From Comamonas denitrificans (GTDB lineage: Bacteria > Pseudomonadota > Gammaproteobacteria > Burkholderiales > Burkholderiaceae_C), in contig NZ_JAFNME010000016.1 of assembly GCF_017368815.1 (NCBI RefSeq), forward strand, positions 1 through 64,000: a stretch of 64,000 nucleotides of DNA, read 5' to 3'. Under the pieces are notes generated by a model that saw nothing but the letters and a program-made list of their open reading frames with translations, searched no databases and was not told where the DNA came from. Made by a program: the position numbers and the translations under genes. Positions 40,437 to 51,814 of this stretch are shown piece after piece. The stretch's first letter is position 1, and every line of letters starts with the position of its first letter.

Positions 40437-42176
40437 ATGCGCAGCGTTTCTTATGGCAGCAGCCCCTTGCTGGCGCACAAAACCCAGCTGTGGCGCAGCC
40501 GCTTGGTGATGATGTTGGTGGCCCTGGGCTTTTTGGGCCTGGCCGGGCGCGCGGCCTATGTGCAGTTGATTGGCAATGACTTTTTCCTGCGCCAGGGCGA
40601 GGTGCGCTTTGCCCGCACGATTGAGCTGGCGGCCAACCGGGGGCGCATTTTGGATCGCAACGGGCTGATTTTGGCCTCCAGCGTGCCAGCGGCCAGCATC
40701 TGGGCCATCCCGGAAGACGTGGATATGGCCGATCCGGCCGTGCTGGCCCAGCTGCCCGCGTTGGCCCAGCTGATGGATGTGCCCTTGGCGCAGCTCAAGC
40801 AAAAGCTGGACACGGACAAAACCTTTGTCTGGCTCAAGCGCCAGCTCGATTGGGATGTGGGCCAGCAAATTAAGGCGCTGGCCATCAAAGGCATCTACCA
40901 AACGCGCGAATACAAGCGCCAGTACCCGGAGGGTGAATCGGCGGCCCACATTGTTGGCTTTACCAATGTGGAGGACAAAGGCCAAGAGGGCATGGAGCTG
41001 GCCTTTGAAAAAGAGCTGGCTGGCCAACCGGGCTCGCGCCGGGTGATCAAAGACCGCCTGGGGCGGGTGGTGGAAGGCGTGGGCGAAGAAATCCCGCCGA
41101 TTGATGGGCGCGAAATTACCCTGTCCATTGACAGCAAAATCCAGTTTTTTGCCTACCAAAAAATCAAAGAACAGGTGCTGGCCCACAAAGCCCTGGGCGG
41201 CTCGGTGGTGGTGATGGATGCGCGCACGGGGGAGCTGCTGGCCTTGGCCAACTACCCCAGTTTTGACCCGGGCAACCGCAAAAAACTCACGGGTGAGCAG
41301 CTGCGCAACCGTGCCATCACCGATGTGTTTGAGCCGGGCTCAACCGTTAAACCAATCACGGTGGCCATGGGCCTGGAGTCGGGCAAGTTCCGGCCCGATA
41401 CCTTGATTGATACCTCGCCAGGGCGCTTGAACGTCACCGGCTCGACCATCTCCGATACGCGCAACCACGGGGTGCTCACGGTCGAAGGCGTGATTCAAAA
41501 GTCCAGCAATATTGGGGTGACCAAAATTGCCCAACAACTCACCGCCCAGGAAATGTGGGAAACCTTCTCGGCCGTGGGCTATGGACAAAAGCCGCAAATT
41601 GCCTTCCCCGGTGTGGCCAGTGGGCGCTTGCGGCCCTTTAAAAGCTGGCGGCCCATTGAGCAGGCCACCATGTCCTACGGCTATGGCCTGTCGGCCAGTT
41701 TGCTGCAAATGGCGCGCTCGTACACCGTGTTTTCCAATGATGGGCGGGTGATTCCGGCCTCCATGCTCAAGCTCAAGCAGCCGCCTGTGGGCGTGCCGAT
41801 CTTCTCCATCAAAACGGCCAATGCCGTGCGCCACATGCTCGCCCTGGCCACCGGCCCTGGGGGCACGGGGCAGCGGGCGCAAACGGTGGGTTACTCCGTG
41901 GGCGGCAAATCCGGCACGGCGCGCAAGCAGGTGGGCAAGGGCTATGCCGCCGGCAAATACCGCGCGTGGTTTACCGGCCTGGCCCCGGTGGAAGAGCCGC
42001 GCATCATCGTCGCCGTTATGGTCGATGAGCCCAACAATGGCACCTATTACGGTGGCACCGTGGCCGCACCGGTGTTCAGTGCCGTGGTGCAACAAAGTTT
42101 GCGCTTTATGGGCGTGCCGCCGGACATGGCTGTGCAGCCCCAAATCGTCGCCGATCCGGTCGAGGAATCTTTGTGA
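40437..42176 (+). CDS. ftsI: Peptidoglycan D,D-transpeptidase FtsI (PBP3)
   Basis: A 579-aa class B penicillin-binding protein. One membrane anchor (about 22-40), a pedestal domain, then the transpeptidase with nucleophile motif STVK (EPGSTVKP, about 302), SSN (KSSNIGVTK, about 357) and KSGTA (GGKSGTARK, about 490). It cross-links septal peptidoglycan with FtsW. The ATG at 40437 follows the ftsL stop by 2 bases; its TGA overlaps the murE GTG (GTGA). Confidence 0.97.
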   Translation: MRSVSYGSSPLLAHKTQLWRSRLVMMLVALGFLGLAGRAAYVQLIGNDFFLRQGEVRFARTIELAANRGRILDRNGLILASSVPAASIWAIPEDVDMADPAVLAQLPALAQLMDVPLAQLKQKLDTDKTFVWLKRQLDWDVGQQIKALAIKGIYQTREYKRQYPEGESAAHIVGFTNVEDKGQEGMELAFEKELAGQPGSRRVIKDRLGRVVEGVGEEIPPIDGREITLSIDSKIQFFAYQKIKEQVLAHKALGGSVVVMDARTGELLALANYPSFDPGNRKKLTGEQLRNRAITDVFEPGSTVKPITVAMGLESGKFRPDTLIDTSPGRLNVTGSTISDTRNHGVLTVEGVIQKSSNIGVTKIAQQLTAQEMWETFSAVGYGQKPQIAFPGVASGRLRPFKSWRPIEQATMSYGYGLSASLLQMARSYTVFSNDGRVIPASMLKLKQPPVGVPIFSIKTANAVRHMLALATGPGGTGQRAQTVGYSVGGKSGTARKQVGKGYAAGKYRAWFTGLAPVEEPRIIVAVMVDEPNNGTYYGGTVAAPVFSAVVQQSLRFMGVPPDMAVQPQIVADPVEESL

Positions 42177-43654
42177 GTTCAGTTTTTTTGCATTTATCCG
42201 ATCTGCCCAGCACCTTGGCTTGGTTGCGCGCGCGCGCCCCTCAGGGGCAGTTGCGCACCGACAGCCGCCACGTGCAGCCGGGCGATATTTTTATTGCCTG
42301 GCCGGGGGCCGCAGTCGATGGCCGCGCCTTTGTCGCCCAGGCCTTGGCGCACGGCGCTGCGGCGTGCTTGGTGGAGCACGACGGCAGCGCCGACTTTGCG
42401 TTTGCCGATGCCCGCATTGCCAGCTTTACCGGCCTGAAAGCCATCACCGGCAGCCTGGCCGCGCAGTGGCTGGGCCACCCCGCGCAGGCGCTGCGCATTG
42501 TGGCGGTCACGGGCACCAATGGCAAAACCAGCACCGCCTGGTGGCTGGCCCACGCCCTGCCGCGCTGTGCCATGGTTGGCACCCTGGGGGTGGGCCTGCC
42601 GCCGCACTTCACCAGCACCGGCATGACCACGCCCGACCCGGTGCTGCTGCAGACCGAGTTTGCAAAGTTCATAGCTGCTGGCGCTGAATTTGCAGCCATT
42701 GAGGCCTCATCTATTGGAATAGTTGAGCATCGCCTTGCGGGCACTGCTATTGATACTGCCGTCTTTACCAACTTCACCCAAGACCACCTGGACTACCACG
42801 GCAGCATGGACGCTTACTGGCAGGCCAAGGCCCAGCTGTTCGATTGGCCCGGCCTGCGCGTGGCCGTGGTGAATGTGGACGATGCCCAAGGCCGGGCGCT
42901 GGCGCAAACGCTGGCCCCGCGTTGCGCGCTGGAGGTGTGGACGGTGGGCCTGCAGCACCCTGCGCGCTTGATGGCCGTCGATATTGCCCACACCGCCCAA
43001 GGCATGGCCTTTACCGTGGTAGAGGGCCAGCAGCGCCAGCCCATGCAAACGGCCCTGATTGGCCAGTACAACATCAGCAACCTGCTGGGCGTGCTGGCCA
43101 CCCTGCGCGGCCAAGGCCACAGCCTGGCGCAGGCCGTGGCGGCGTGCGCCAGCTTGCAACCCGTGCCTGGGCGCATGCAGCAAATTGCCGTGGTGGGCCA
43201 GCCTTTGGTGGCCATTGACTACGCGCACACCCCCGATGCCCTGCAGCAAGCCCTGGCCGCCTTGCGCCCCTTGGCCCAGGCGCGGGGCGGGCGGCTGTGC
43301 TGCGTGTTTGGCTGTGGCGGCAACCGCGATGCCCGCAAGCGCCCGCTGATGGGGGCCGCCGCCGAGCAAGGGGCCGACCAGGTGCTGGTCACCAGCGACA
43401 ACCCGCGCCTGGAAGATCCGCAGGCCATCGTGGCCGATATCTTGGCGGGCATGCGCCCCCAGACCCCTTATGAACTGGACCGCGCGGCCGCCATTGCCCA
43501 GGCCATTGCCCAGGCCGATGCCCGCGATGTGGTCTTGCTGGCCGGCAAAGGCCACGAAGATTACCAAGACGCGCAGGGCCACAAACGCCCGTTTTCCGAT
43601 TACCACGAGGCCGCACGCGCCGTGCAGGCCCGCCAAGAAAGAACCCAGCCATGA
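42173..43654 (+). CDS. murE: UDP-N-acetylmuramoyl-L-alanyl-D-glutamate--2,6-diaminopimelate ligase MurE
   Basis: A 493-aa Mur-ligase with a GTG start that overlaps the ftsI stop by 4 bases. Substrate motif RTDSRHVQPGDIFIAW, ATP loop VTGTNGKTST, C-terminal DYAHTPDAL and the meso-DAP specificity motif DNPR (about 407) show it adds meso-diaminopimelate. The segment at 42669-42715, encoding FIAAGAEFAAIEASSIGI, is AT-richer than its surroundings and partly resembles the dispersed repeat. The ATGA overlap couples it to murF. Confidence 0.96.
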   Translation: MSSVFLHLSDLPSTLAWLRARAPQGQLRTDSRHVQPGDIFIAWPGAAVDGRAFVAQALAHGAAACLVEHDGSADFAFADARIASFTGLKAITGSLAAQWLGHPAQALRIVAVTGTNGKTSTAWWLAHALPRCAMVGTLGVGLPPHFTSTGMTTPDPVLLQTEFAKFIAAGAEFAAIEASSIGIVEHRLAGTAIDTAVFTNFTQDHLDYHGSMDAYWQAKAQLFDWPGLRVAVVNVDDAQGRALAQTLAPRCALEVWTVGLQHPARLMAVDIAHTAQGMAFTVVEGQQRQPMQTALIGQYNISNLLGVLATLRGQGHSLAQAVAACASLQPVPGRMQQIAVVGQPLVAIDYAHTPDALQQALAALRPLAQARGGRLCCVFGCGGNRDARKRPLMGAAAEQGADQVLVTSDNPRLEDPQAIVADILAGMRPQTPYELDRAAAIAQAIAQADARDVVLLAGKGHEDYQDAQGHKRPFSDYHEAARAVQARQERTQP

Positions 43655-45069
43655 TGACTTTGGCCCAGGCGGCTGCCTGGATAGCCCAGACCCTGCCCCA
43701 GGTGCAGTACGGCAGTGCCGCTGCTGCCGAAGGGGCCCAGCACCTTGCCCTGCAGCGCGTGCACACCGACAGCCGCAGCGTGCAGCCCGGCGATCTCTTC
43801 ATCGCCCTGCGCGGCGAGCGCTTGGATGCACACGACTTTTTGGCCCAGGCCCAAGCGGCCGGTGCCGCTGCCGCCGTGGTCGAGCTGGGGCGCAGCCTGC
43901 CCGGTTTGCCGTGCCTGGAGGTGAGCGATACCACCGCCGCCCTGGGGGCGCTGGCCGCCGGTTGGCGCAGCCAGTTTGGCCTGCCATTGGTGGCGGTGAC
44001 CGGCAGCAATGGCAAAACCACCGTCACGCAAATGCTGGCCAGCATCCTGACCGCCGCAGCGGGCGAGGCCGCTTTTGCCACGCGGGGCAATTTCAACAAC
44101 GCGATTGGCGTGCCGCTGACGCTGTTGCGCTTGACCGCGCAGCACCGTCTGGGCGTGGTCGAGCTGGGCATGAACCACCCCGGCGAGATTGCCGACCTGG
44201 CCTGCATTGCCCAGCCCACCATCGCCTTGGTGAACAACGCCCAGCGCGAGCACCAGGAATTCATGCACACCGTGCAGGCCGTGGCCGAAGAAAACGGCAG
44301 CGTGCTGGCCATGCTGCCGGTGGATGGCACGGCCGTGTTCCCGGCGGACGATGCCTTTACCCCCCTGTGGCAAGGCTTGGCCGCTGGGCGCACGGTGCTC
44401 ACCTTTGGCGCTGGCGTGGGCGATGTGCAAGCGTCGCACGCCGTGTGGCAGGGCGACCATTGGCAGGTGAGCATCACCACCCCGCATGGCCCGCTGCACA
44501 CCGCCTTGCACATTGCCGGGCGGCACAACGTGCGCAATGCCCTGGCGGCCACCGCCTGCGCGGTGGCGGCCGGCGTGCCCTTGGCGGCCATTGCCCAGGG
44601 CCTGCAGGCCTTCACCCCGGTGACGGGGCGCAGCCGGGCGCTGGCCCTGCCCTGGCAGGGACGCACGCTGACGCTGGTGGACGACACCTACAACGCCAAC
44701 CCCGATTCCATGCAAGCGGCCATTACCGTGCTGGCCGAGTTGCCCGCCCCGCGCCTGCTGGTGCTGGGCGATATGGGCGAGGTGGGCGACCAAGGCCCGG
44801 CCTTTCACGCCGAGGTAGGGCACAGTGCCCGCGCCGCTGGGATTGAACAATTGATAGCACTGGGCCCCCAAAGCCAGGGCGCTGTGGTCGCTTTTGGCCC
44901 CGCCGGTTGGCATGGCCAGGACATGGCCGCCGTGCAAGCGCAGGTGCTGGCCGCGGTGCAGGCCGGGGTGGCCAGCGTGGTGGTCAAGGGTTCGCGCAGC
45001 ATGCGCATGGAACAGGTGGTGCAGGCGCTGCAAGCGGCCAGCGCCCAGCAGGGAGCAGGGGTATGTTGA
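43651..45069 (+). CDS. murF: UDP-N-acetylmuramoyl-tripeptide--D-alanyl-D-alanine ligase MurF
   Basis: A 472-aa Mur-ligase starting at ATG 43651, overlapping the murE stop by 4 bases. It has [20 protein letters not shown], the ATP loop [13 protein letters not shown] (about 113-125), [16 protein letters not shown] (MurF hallmark) and [11 protein letters not shown]. It adds D-Ala-D-Ala to the UDP-MurNAc-tripeptide in the cytoplasm. Its last 7 bases overlap mraY. Confidence 0.97.
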   Translation: MMTLAQAAAWIAQTLPQVQYGSAAAAEGAQHLALQRVHTDSRSVQPGDLFIALRGERLDAHDFLAQAQAAGAAAAVVELGRSLPGLPCLEVSDTTAALGALAAGWRSQFGLPLVAVTGSNGKTTVTQMLASILTAAAGEAAFATRGNFNNAIGVPLTLLRLTAQHRLGVVELGMNHPGEIADLACIAQPTIALVNNAQREHQEFMHTVQAVAEENGSVLAMLPVDGTAVFPADDAFTPLWQGLAAGRTVLTFGAGVGDVQASHAVWQGDHWQVSITTPHGPLHTALHIAGRHNVRNALAATACAVAAGVPLAAIAQGLQAFTPVTGRSRALALPWQGRTLTLVDDTYNANPDSMQAAITVLAELPAPRLLVLGDMGEVGDQGPAFHAEVGHSARAAGIEQLIALGPQSQGAVVAFGPAGWHGQDMAAVQAQVLAAVQAGVASVVVKGSRSMRMEQVVQALQAASAQQGAGVC

Positions 45070-46241
45070 TTTGGTTGGCCCAGTGGTTGCAAAGCCTGCA
45101 GCCGGACTGGACGTTTTTGCGCGTGGTGCAGTACATCACCTTCCGCGCCGTGATGGCGGCCATGACCGCCTTGCTCATTGGCCTGTGGATTGGCCCCAAG
45201 GCGATTCGCATGCTCACGGCGCTGAAAGTGGGCCAGCCCATTCGCGGCTACGCCATGCAAACGCACCTGGTCAAAAGCGGCACGCCCACCATGGGCGGGG
45301 TGCTGATTTTGTTGTCGATTGCCGTCTCCACCCTGCTGTGGTTTGAGCTGAGCAACCGCTTTGTCTGGACGACGTTGATCGTCACCCTCGGTTTTGGCGC
45401 GATTGGCTGGGTGGACGACTGGCGCAAGGTGGTGAATAAAGACCCCGAAGGCATGCGCTCGCGCGAGAAGTATTTCTGGCAATCGGTCATTGGCCTGCTG
45501 GCGGCGCTGGCGCTGGTGTTCAGCATTTCCGAGTCCAGCAATGCCCGGGCTTTTGAGCTGTTCATCACCTGGGTGCAATCGGGTTTTTCGATGGATTTGC
45601 CGCCGCAAACCGGGCTGATGCTGCCGTTTTTCAAACAGGTCAGCTACCCGCTGGGCGTGTTGGGCTTTGTCGTGCTGACGTATTTGGTCATTGTCGGCGC
45701 GAGCAATGCGGTGAATTTGACCGATGGGCTCGATGGCCTGGCCATCATGCCGGTGATTTTGGTGGCGGCTTCGCTGGGCATTTTTGCCTACGTGACGGGC
45801 AGCAGCACCTACGCCAAATACCTGCACCTGCCGCACATTCCGGGCACGGGCGAGCTGCTGGTGTTTTGCGGGGCCATGGCCGGCGCGGGGTTGGCCTTTT
45901 TGTGGTTCAACGCCCACCCGGCGCAGATTTTTATGGGCGATGTGGGGGCGCTGGCCCTGGGCGGTGCCCTGGGCACGATTGCCGTCATCGTGCGCCAAGA
46001 GATCGTGCTGGCCATCATGGGCGGCATTTTTGTCCTGGAGGCCTTGTCCGTCATGCTGCAGGTGGTCTACTTCAAATACACCAAAAAGCGCTACGGCGAA
46101 GGGCGGCGCTTGCTCAAAATGGCGCCGCTGCACCACCATTTTGAAAAAAGCGGCTGGAAGGAAACCCAAGTTGTCACGCGCTTTTGGATCATCACCATGC
46201 TGCTGTGCCTGATTGGCCTGTCCACTCTGAAACTGCGGTAA
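45063..46241 (+). CDS. mraY: Phospho-N-acetylmuramoyl-pentapeptide-transferase MraY
   Basis: A 392-aa polytopic enzyme from ATG 45063 ([20 protein letters not shown]), overlapping murF by 7 bases. About ten transmembrane helices. Catalytic motifs are [15 protein letters not shown] (Asp pair), [13 protein letters not shown] and [11 protein letters not shown]. It transfers phospho-MurNAc-pentapeptide to undecaprenyl phosphate, making lipid I. The long frame upstream of the ATG is a shadow of murF. Confidence 0.97.
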   Translation: MLIWLAQWLQSLQPDWTFLRVVQYITFRAVMAAMTALLIGLWIGPKAIRMLTALKVGQPIRGYAMQTHLVKSGTPTMGGVLILLSIAVSTLLWFELSNRFVWTTLIVTLGFGAIGWVDDWRKVVNKDPEGMRSREKYFWQSVIGLLAALALVFSISESSNARAFELFITWVQSGFSMDLPPQTGLMLPFFKQVSYPLGVLGFVVLTYLVIVGASNAVNLTDGLDGLAIMPVILVAASLGIFAYVTGSSTYAKYLHLPHIPGTGELLVFCGAMAGAGLAFLWFNAHPAQIFMGDVGALALGGALGTIAVIVRQEIVLAIMGGIFVLEALSVMLQVVYFKYTKKRYGEGRRLLKMAPLHHHFEKSGWKETQVVTRFWIITMLLCLIGLSTLKLR

Positions 46242-46246
46242 GCGCC

Positions 46247-48010
46247 ATGGTGCAAGAGAATCAAAACCTAGCTGCTCTCGCTGATGAAATCAAGGCTTCA
46301 GAAGTAAATATGCCTGAAAGCATTGAAAAACAAGCGGATGCAGCTCCTGAAAACAAAGCGCTGACCGCCGCCAGCGACGCGGCGGCCTTTGTCGCGCAGA
46401 TTTTTCAAGACGATCAAGCCGCTGCGGCCACGGACGCGGCCGACGCACAGACCGACCTGCCGCTGGCCGCCGTGCAGTGGCCCCCGGTGCCTGCCCGCTG
46501 GCCGCAGGATGCTGCCCAGCACCTGCGCGGCCAGCGCGTGCTGGTGCTGGGTCTGGGCGCATCCGGGCTGGCCATGGCCCGCTGGTGCGCCCGCGCCGGG
46601 GCGCAGGTGACGGTGGCCGATACGCGCAGTGCACCGCCGCAGTTGGCGCTGCTGCATGCCGAGTTGCCCAGCGTGCGTTTTATCGCCGGGCCGTTCAGCG
46701 CCGAGTTGGTGGCCGGGCAGGACGTGCGCAGCGTGTACCGCTCCCCCGGACTGGCCCCGCAGGAGATTGCGCCCGTGGTTGATGCCGCCCGCGCCATCGG
46801 TCTGCCGGTGGGCGGCGAGCTGGATTTGTTTGCCAAAGCCCTGGCCGCCTTGGCCCAGCAGCACGGCTATGCGCCCAAAGTGCTGGCCATTACCGGCACC
46901 AATGGCAAAACCACGGTCACCGCGCTCACGGGTCACTTGCTGGAGCATGCGGGCTGGTCGGTGGCGGTGGCGGGCAATATCGGCCCCAGCCTGCTCGACA
47001 CCCTGACGCACCACCTGGACGCTGAAAATTTGCCCCAGGCCTGGGTGCTGGAGTTGTCCAGCTTTCAGCTTGAGGGCGTGCAAGATTTCGCGCCCAGTGC
47101 GGCCGTGGTGCTCAACATCACGCAAGACCACCTGGACTGGCACGGCAGCATGGCCGCTTACGCCGCCGCCAAAGCACGGGTGTTTGGGGCCCAAGGCTGC
47201 ATGGTGCTCAACCGCCAGGACGAGGCCGTCATGGCCATGCTGCCTGCGCCGGTGAAATTGAAGGGCGGCAAGCTGCAGCCGCGCTGGCACACCACCTTTG
47301 GCAGCAATCTGCCGCAGCAGCCGGGTGACTTTGGCCTGGAAGAAGTCAATGGCATGCGCTGGCTGGTGCGCGCGCACGACGAGGCCGGGCCCGATGGCAG
47401 CCTGTTTCTGCAGCGCCTGCTGCCGGCCGATGTGCTGCGCATTCGCGGCCTGCACAACGCTTGCAACGCCTTGGCCGCCTTGGCCCTGGCCCAGGCGGCG
47501 GGCTGCCCGCTGGCACCGCTCTTGTTTGGCCTGCGCGAATACCGGGGCGAGCCGCACCGGGTGCAGTCCCTGGGGCTGGTCGATGGCATAGAGTATTTTG
47601 ACGATAGCAAGGGCACCAATGTGGGGGCCACCGTGGCGGCCCTGCACGGGCTGGGGCCGCAGCAGCGCATCGTGCTGATTTTGGGGGGCCTGGGCAAAGG
47701 GCAAGACTTTGCCCCGCTGGCCGCGCCCGTGGCCCAGTATGTGCGCGCCGTGGTGTTGATCGGGCGCGATGCGCCCGCCATTCGCCAGGCTTTGGCCCCC
47801 ACCGGGGTGGCGCTGCACGATGCTGCCGATCTGCCCAGCGCCGTGCTACTGGCCCGTGACCAGGCGCAGCCGGGCGATGCCGTGTTGCTCTCCCCGGCCT
47901 GCGCCAGCATGGACATGTTCCGCGACTACGCCCACCGCGCCCAGGTGTTTACCGAGGCCGTGCAGGCCCTGGCCGAGGCCGCCGGGCAGGTGCTGGAGGT
48001 GGGCAGTTAA
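46247..48010 (+). CDS. murD: UDP-N-acetylmuramoyl-L-alanine--D-glutamate ligase MurD with N-terminal extension
   Basis: A 587-aa ligase if started at ATG 46247, 5 bases after the mraY stop; the catalytic part begins only near residue 95 ([20 protein letters not shown]). The first 90 residues are polar, Ala/Asp/Gln-rich and low in complexity, absent from ordinary MurD (about 440 aa). The core has [38 protein letters not shown] and [12 protein letters not shown]. MurD adds D-glutamate to UDP-MurNAc-L-Ala. An alternative start is ATG 46311 (MPESIEK), still leaving an extension. It ends TAATG with ftsW. Confidence 0.94.
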   Translation: MVQENQNLAALADEIKASEVNMPESIEKQADAAPENKALTAASDAAAFVAQIFQDDQAAAATDAADAQTDLPLAAVQWPPVPARWPQDAAQHLRGQRVLVLGLGASGLAMARWCARAGAQVTVADTRSAPPQLALLHAELPSVRFIAGPFSAELVAGQDVRSVYRSPGLAPQEIAPVVDAARAIGLPVGGELDLFAKALAALAQQHGYAPKVLAITGTNGKTTVTALTGHLLEHAGWSVAVAGNIGPSLLDTLTHHLDAENLPQAWVLELSSFQLEGVQDFAPSAAVVLNITQDHLDWHGSMAAYAAAKARVFGAQGCMVLNRQDEAVMAMLPAPVKLKGGKLQPRWHTTFGSNLPQQPGDFGLEEVNGMRWLVRAHDEAGPDGSLFLQRLLPADVLRIRGLHNACNALAALALAQAAGCPLAPLLFGLREYRGEPHRVQSLGLVDGIEYFDDSKGTNVGATVAALHGLGPQQRIVLILGGLGKGQDFAPLAAPVAQYVRAVVLIGRDAPAIRQALAPTGVALHDAADLPSAVLLARDQAQPGDAVLLSPACASMDMFRDYAHRAQVFTEAVQALAEAAGQVLEVGS

Positions 48011-49317
48011 TGGCCAAGCAAAAGACGGACCACACGCCCGAGCAGTCCGCTGCGCCCTCGGCGCACCGCTCTTGGCGCACACGCCTGACCGGCTGGATGC
48101 GCGGCCCGCAGGACAAGCCCGTCGATGTCCTGCCCGTGCGCGTGGGCGATGCCCAGTACCGCAGCAAAGCCTTGCCGCCGACCACGCTGGGCCTGGACCA
48201 GGCGCTGATTTGGGTGGTGATTGGCCTGCTGGCCTGGGGGCTGGTGATGGTGTATTCGGCCTCGATTGCCATGGCCGACAACCCGCGCTTTGGCAAGATA
48301 CTGCCCTACCACTTCGCCCTGCGCCACGCCATCTCGCTGGGCGTGGGCTTTGTGGCGGCCTTGCTGGCCTTTCAAGTGCCGATGGAGCGCTGGGAGCAGC
48401 TGGCCCCGCGCATTTTCATGTTGGCGCTGGTGCTGCTGGTGATTGTGCTCATCCCCCACGTGGGCGTGTCCGTCAATGGCTCGCGGCGCTGGCTGTCGCT
48501 GGGGGTGATGAATTTTCAGCCCTCCGAATTGGCCAAATTCGCCGTGCTTTTGTACGCCGCCGACTACATGGTGCGGCGCATGGCGGTGAAAGAGCGCTTC
48601 TTTCGTGCCGTGCTGCCCATGGCGTTTGCCGTGCTGATTGTTGGCGTGCTGCTGCTGGCCGAGCCGGACATGGGCGCTTTTCTGGTGATCGTCATCATCG
48701 CCATGGGAATTTTGTTTTTGGGCGGGGTCAATGCCCGCATGTTCTTTGGCATGGGGGCGCTGGTGGTGTTGGCCTTTGTGGCCATGATCGCCACCTCGCC
48801 CTGGCGGCGCGAGCGCATTTTTGCCTACCTCAACCCCTGGGACATGGAGCACGCCCTGGGCAAGGGCTACCAGCTCACGCACGCGCTGATCGCCATCGGC
48901 CGCGGCGAGGTGACCGGCGTGGGCCTGGGCCGCAGCGTGGAAAAATTGCATTGGTTGCCCGAGGCGCACACCGACTTTTTGTTCTCGGTGATTGGCGAGG
49001 AGTTTGGCTTTGTCGGCCTGATGGTGTTGATTTTTGCCTTCTACTGGCTGATGCGGCGCATGACCGAAATTGGCCGCGAGGCGATTATTTTGGACCGCGT
49101 TTTTTCGGGCCTGGTGGCGCAAGGGGTGGCCATTTGGATGGGGTTTCAGGCCTTTATCAATATGGGCGTGAACCTGGGGGCGCTGCCTACCAAAGGGCTG
49201 ACCTTGCCGCTGATGAGTTTCGGCGGTTCCGCCATATTATTTAATTTGATAGCTATTGCCGTGGTACTACGCGTGGATTACGAGAACAAAGCACTGCAAA
49301 GCCCCAGGAGAGCGTGA
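48010..49317 (+). CDS. ftsW: Peptidoglycan glycosyltransferase FtsW
   Basis: A 435-aa SEDS protein; ATG 48010 shares one base with the murD stop. A charged cytoplasmic N-terminus of about 60 residues precedes about ten helices. SEDS features are [58 protein letters not shown] and [17 protein letters not shown]. It polymerises septal glycan with FtsI. Its stop overlaps the first codon of murG. Confidence 0.96.
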   Translation: MAKQKTDHTPEQSAAPSAHRSWRTRLTGWMRGPQDKPVDVLPVRVGDAQYRSKALPPTTLGLDQALIWVVIGLLAWGLVMVYSASIAMADNPRFGKILPYHFALRHAISLGVGFVAALLAFQVPMERWEQLAPRIFMLALVLLVIVLIPHVGVSVNGSRRWLSLGVMNFQPSELAKFAVLLYAADYMVRRMAVKERFFRAVLPMAFAVLIVGVLLLAEPDMGAFLVIVIIAMGILFLGGVNARMFFGMGALVVLAFVAMIATSPWRRERIFAYLNPWDMEHALGKGYQLTHALIAIGRGEVTGVGLGRSVEKLHWLPEAHTDFLFSVIGEEFGFVGLMVLIFAFYWLMRRMTEIGREAIILDRVFSGLVAQGVAIWMGFQAFINMGVNLGALPTKGLTLPLMSFGGSAILFNLIAIAVVLRVDYENKALQSPRRA

Positions 49318-50387
49318 TGAGTGCTACACAAAAAACCGCCTTGGTCATGGCGGGCGGCACCGGTGGGCACATCTTCCCCGGCCTGGCCGTGGCCCAGGCG
49401 CTGCGCGAGCAGGGCTGGAAAGTCCATTGGCTGGGGGCCCCTGGCAGCATGGAAGAGCGCCTGGTGCCGCCCCAGGGCTTTCCTTTAGAAACAATCGACT
49501 TCTCTGGCGTGCGCGGCAAAGGGCTGCTTACGCTGGCCTTGCTGCCGCTGCGCCTGCTCAAGGCCTTTGCCCAGGCCTGGGCCGTGGTGCGGCGCGTGCG
49601 TCCGGATGTGGTCATTGGCCTGGGCGGCTACATCAGCTTTCCCGGCGGCATGATGGCCACGCTGGCGGGCAAACCGCTCATCCTGCACGAGCAAAATTCC
49701 GTGGCCGGCATGGCCAACAAAGTGCTGGCCAACGTTGCCAGCCGCGTGTTCTGTGCCTTTCCCAACGCCTTGCCGGGGGCGCAGTGGGTGGGCAACCCCT
49801 TGCGCCAAGCATTTTTGCAGCAGCCCCCACCGGCCGAGCGCTTTGCCGGGCGCAGCGGGCCGTTGCGCATCTTGGTGGTGGGCGGCAGCCTGGGGGCCAA
49901 GGCGCTCAACGACACCGTGCCGCAGGCGCTGGCCCTGATTCCGCCTGAACAACGCCCGCAGGTGCGGCACCAAAGTGGGGCCAAGCAAATGCAGGCCCTG
50001 CAGGCCAGCTACGCCGCTGCCGGGGTGCAGGCCGAATTGACCCCGTTCATTGACGACACCGCCAGCGCGTACGCCCAGGCCGACCTCGTCATTTGCCGCG
50101 CCGGGGCCAGCACCGTGACCGAGCTGGCCGCCGTGGGCGCAGCCGCCATCTACGTGCCCTTTCCCCATGCGGTGGACGACCACCAAACCACCAACGCCCG
50201 CTTTGTGGTCGATGCCGGGGGCGGCTGGGTGGTGCAACAAACGGCATTAAGCCCGGAAAAACTGGCACACATGATTCAAAATATGCAGCGCTCAACGCTG
50301 CTAGAGACTGCGCAAAAGGCCAAAATGATGCAAAAAACCGAAGCCACCGCTGCCGTGGTGGCCGCCTGCCAGGAGCTGGCCCGATGA
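49317..50387 (+). CDS. murG: UDP-GlcNAc--lipid I N-acetylglucosaminyltransferase MurG
   Basis: A 356-aa GT28 glycosyltransferase. ATG 49317 is preferred over the GTG at 49314 because AGGAG (49306-49310) is 6 bases away. It has [17 protein letters not shown] (lipid-binding G-loop), [42 protein letters not shown] and [15 protein letters not shown]. It converts lipid I to lipid II at the inner membrane. Its stop overlaps the murC ATG (ATGA). Confidence 0.97.
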   Translation: MSATQKTALVMAGGTGGHIFPGLAVAQALREQGWKVHWLGAPGSMEERLVPPQGFPLETIDFSGVRGKGLLTLALLPLRLLKAFAQAWAVVRRVRPDVVIGLGGYISFPGGMMATLAGKPLILHEQNSVAGMANKVLANVASRVFCAFPNALPGAQWVGNPLRQAFLQQPPPAERFAGRSGPLRILVVGGSLGAKALNDTVPQALALIPPEQRPQVRHQSGAKQMQALQASYAAAGVQAELTPFIDDTASAYAQADLVICRAGASTVTELAAVGAAAIYVPFPHAVDDHQTTNARFVVDAGGGWVVQQTALSPEKLAHMIQNMQRSTLLETAQKAKMMQKTEATAAVVAACQELAR

Positions 50388-51814
50388 AACACGCCATTCA
50401 ACACATTCACTTTGTCGGCATTGGCGGCTCGGGTATGAGCGGCATTGCCGAAGTGCTGCACAACCTGGGTTACACCATCTCGGGGTCGGACTTGGCCGAC
50501 AGTGCCACCTTGCAGCACCTGCAGTCCTTGGGCATTGCCACCTTTATTGGCCACGCCGCAGAGCACATTGCCGGGGCGCAGGTCATCGTCACCTCGACGG
50601 CGGTGCGCGCTGACAATCCGGAAGTGGTGGCCGCGCGGGCGCAAAAAATCACCGTCGTGCCCCGCGCCCTGATGCTGGCCGAGTTGATGCGCTTTAAAAC
50701 CGGCATCGCCATTGCCGGAGCGCATGGCAAAACCACCACCACCAGCCTGGTCGCCAGTGTGCTGGCCGAGGCCGGGCTGGACCCCACCTTTGTGATTGGC
50801 GGGCGGCTCAACAGCGCCGGGGCCAATGCCAAACTGGGCCAGGGCGATTACATCGTGGTCGAGGCGGACGAATCCGATGCCTCGTTTCTGAACCTGCTGC
50901 CCGTCATGGCCGTGGTGACCAACATCGATGCCGACCACATGGAGACCTATGGCCACGATTTTGGGCGGCTGAAACAGGCTTTTCTCGACTTTTTGCACCG
51001 CATGCCGTTTTATGGCCGGGCCATTGTCTGCACCGAAAGCCCCGCCATTTGCGACATCCTGCCCCAGCTGGCCCGCCCGGTCACCACCTATGGCCTGGCC
51101 GAAGGCGCGCAGGTGCGGGCGGTGGATGTTCGCGCCGAGCAGGGCCAAATGCGCTTTACCGTGCTGCGGCAAAACGGCAAGCCCTATCCGCCGCTGCACG
51201 TCACCCTGAACCTGCCGGGTGAGCACAACGTCTTGAACGCCCTGGCGGCCGTGGCCATTGCCATGGAGCTGGAAGTGGACGATGCCGCCGTGCTGCGGGC
51301 GCTGGAAAACTTCAAAGGCGTAGGTCGGCGCTTTCAGCGCTACGGCGAGCTGCCGTGCGCAGGCGGCCAGTTCACCGTGATTGATGACTACGGCCACCAC
51401 CCGGTGGAAATGCAGGCCACCATTGCTGCGGCACGCGGGGCCTTTCCGGGGCGGCGCTTGGTGTTGGCCTTTCAGCCCCACCGCTACACCCGCACCCGCG
51501 ATTGCTTTGAAGACTTTGTGCAGGTGCTCAGCCAGGCCGATGCCGTGTTGCTGGCCGAAGTCTATGCCGCCGGTGAAGAGCCGATCCAGGCCGCCGATGG
51601 CCGCGCCTTGGCTCGGGGACTGCGCGTGGCGGGCAAGGTGGAGCCTTTATTTGTAGCGGACATTGCCCAAATGCCCAGCACCATCGTGGACAATGCCCGC
51701 CCGGGCGATGTGGTGCTGACCATGGGGGCCGGATCGATTGGTGCGGTGCCAGCCAAAGTAGTACAGCTGCTCGCAAAAGACAAGCTAGAGACGCATATTG
51801 GACGTGGGTTATGA
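50384..51814 (+). CDS. murC: UDP-N-acetylmuramate--L-alanine ligase MurC
   Basis: A 476-aa Mur-ligase from ATG 50384, 4-base overlap with murG. It has [42 protein letters not shown] and [10 protein letters not shown]. It adds L-alanine to UDP-MurNAc, the first ligase step. The final 15 codons include a segment (51763-51800) resembling the dispersed repeat. The stop overlaps the ddl start as ATGA. Confidence 0.97.
   Translation: MKHAIQHIHFVGIGGSGMSGIAEVLHNLGYTISGSDLADSATLQHLQSLGIATFIGHAAEHIAGAQVIVTSTAVRADNPEVVAARAQKITVVPRALMLAELMRFKTGIAIAGAHGKTTTTSLVASVLAEAGLDPTFVIGGRLNSAGANAKLGQGDYIVVEADESDASFLNLLPVMAVVTNIDADHMETYGHDFGRLKQAFLDFLHRMPFYGRAIVCTESPAICDILPQLARPVTTYGLAEGAQVRAVDVRAEQGQMRFTVLRQNGKPYPPLHVTLNLPGEHNVLNALAAVAIAMELEVDDAAVLRALENFKGVGRRFQRYGELPCAGGQFTVIDDYGHHPVEMQATIAAARGAFPGRRLVLAFQPHRYTRTRDCFEDFVQVLSQADAVLLAEVYAAGEEPIQAADGRALARGLRVAGKVEPLFVADIAQMPSTIVDNARPGDVVLTMGAGSIGAVPAKVVQLLAKDKLETHIGRGL

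Noticed and set aside
44907-45062. Extended mraY N-terminus
   Set aside because: The Gly/Arg-rich extension is a frame-shifted reading of murF. The ATG at 45063 starts the known MraY sequence.
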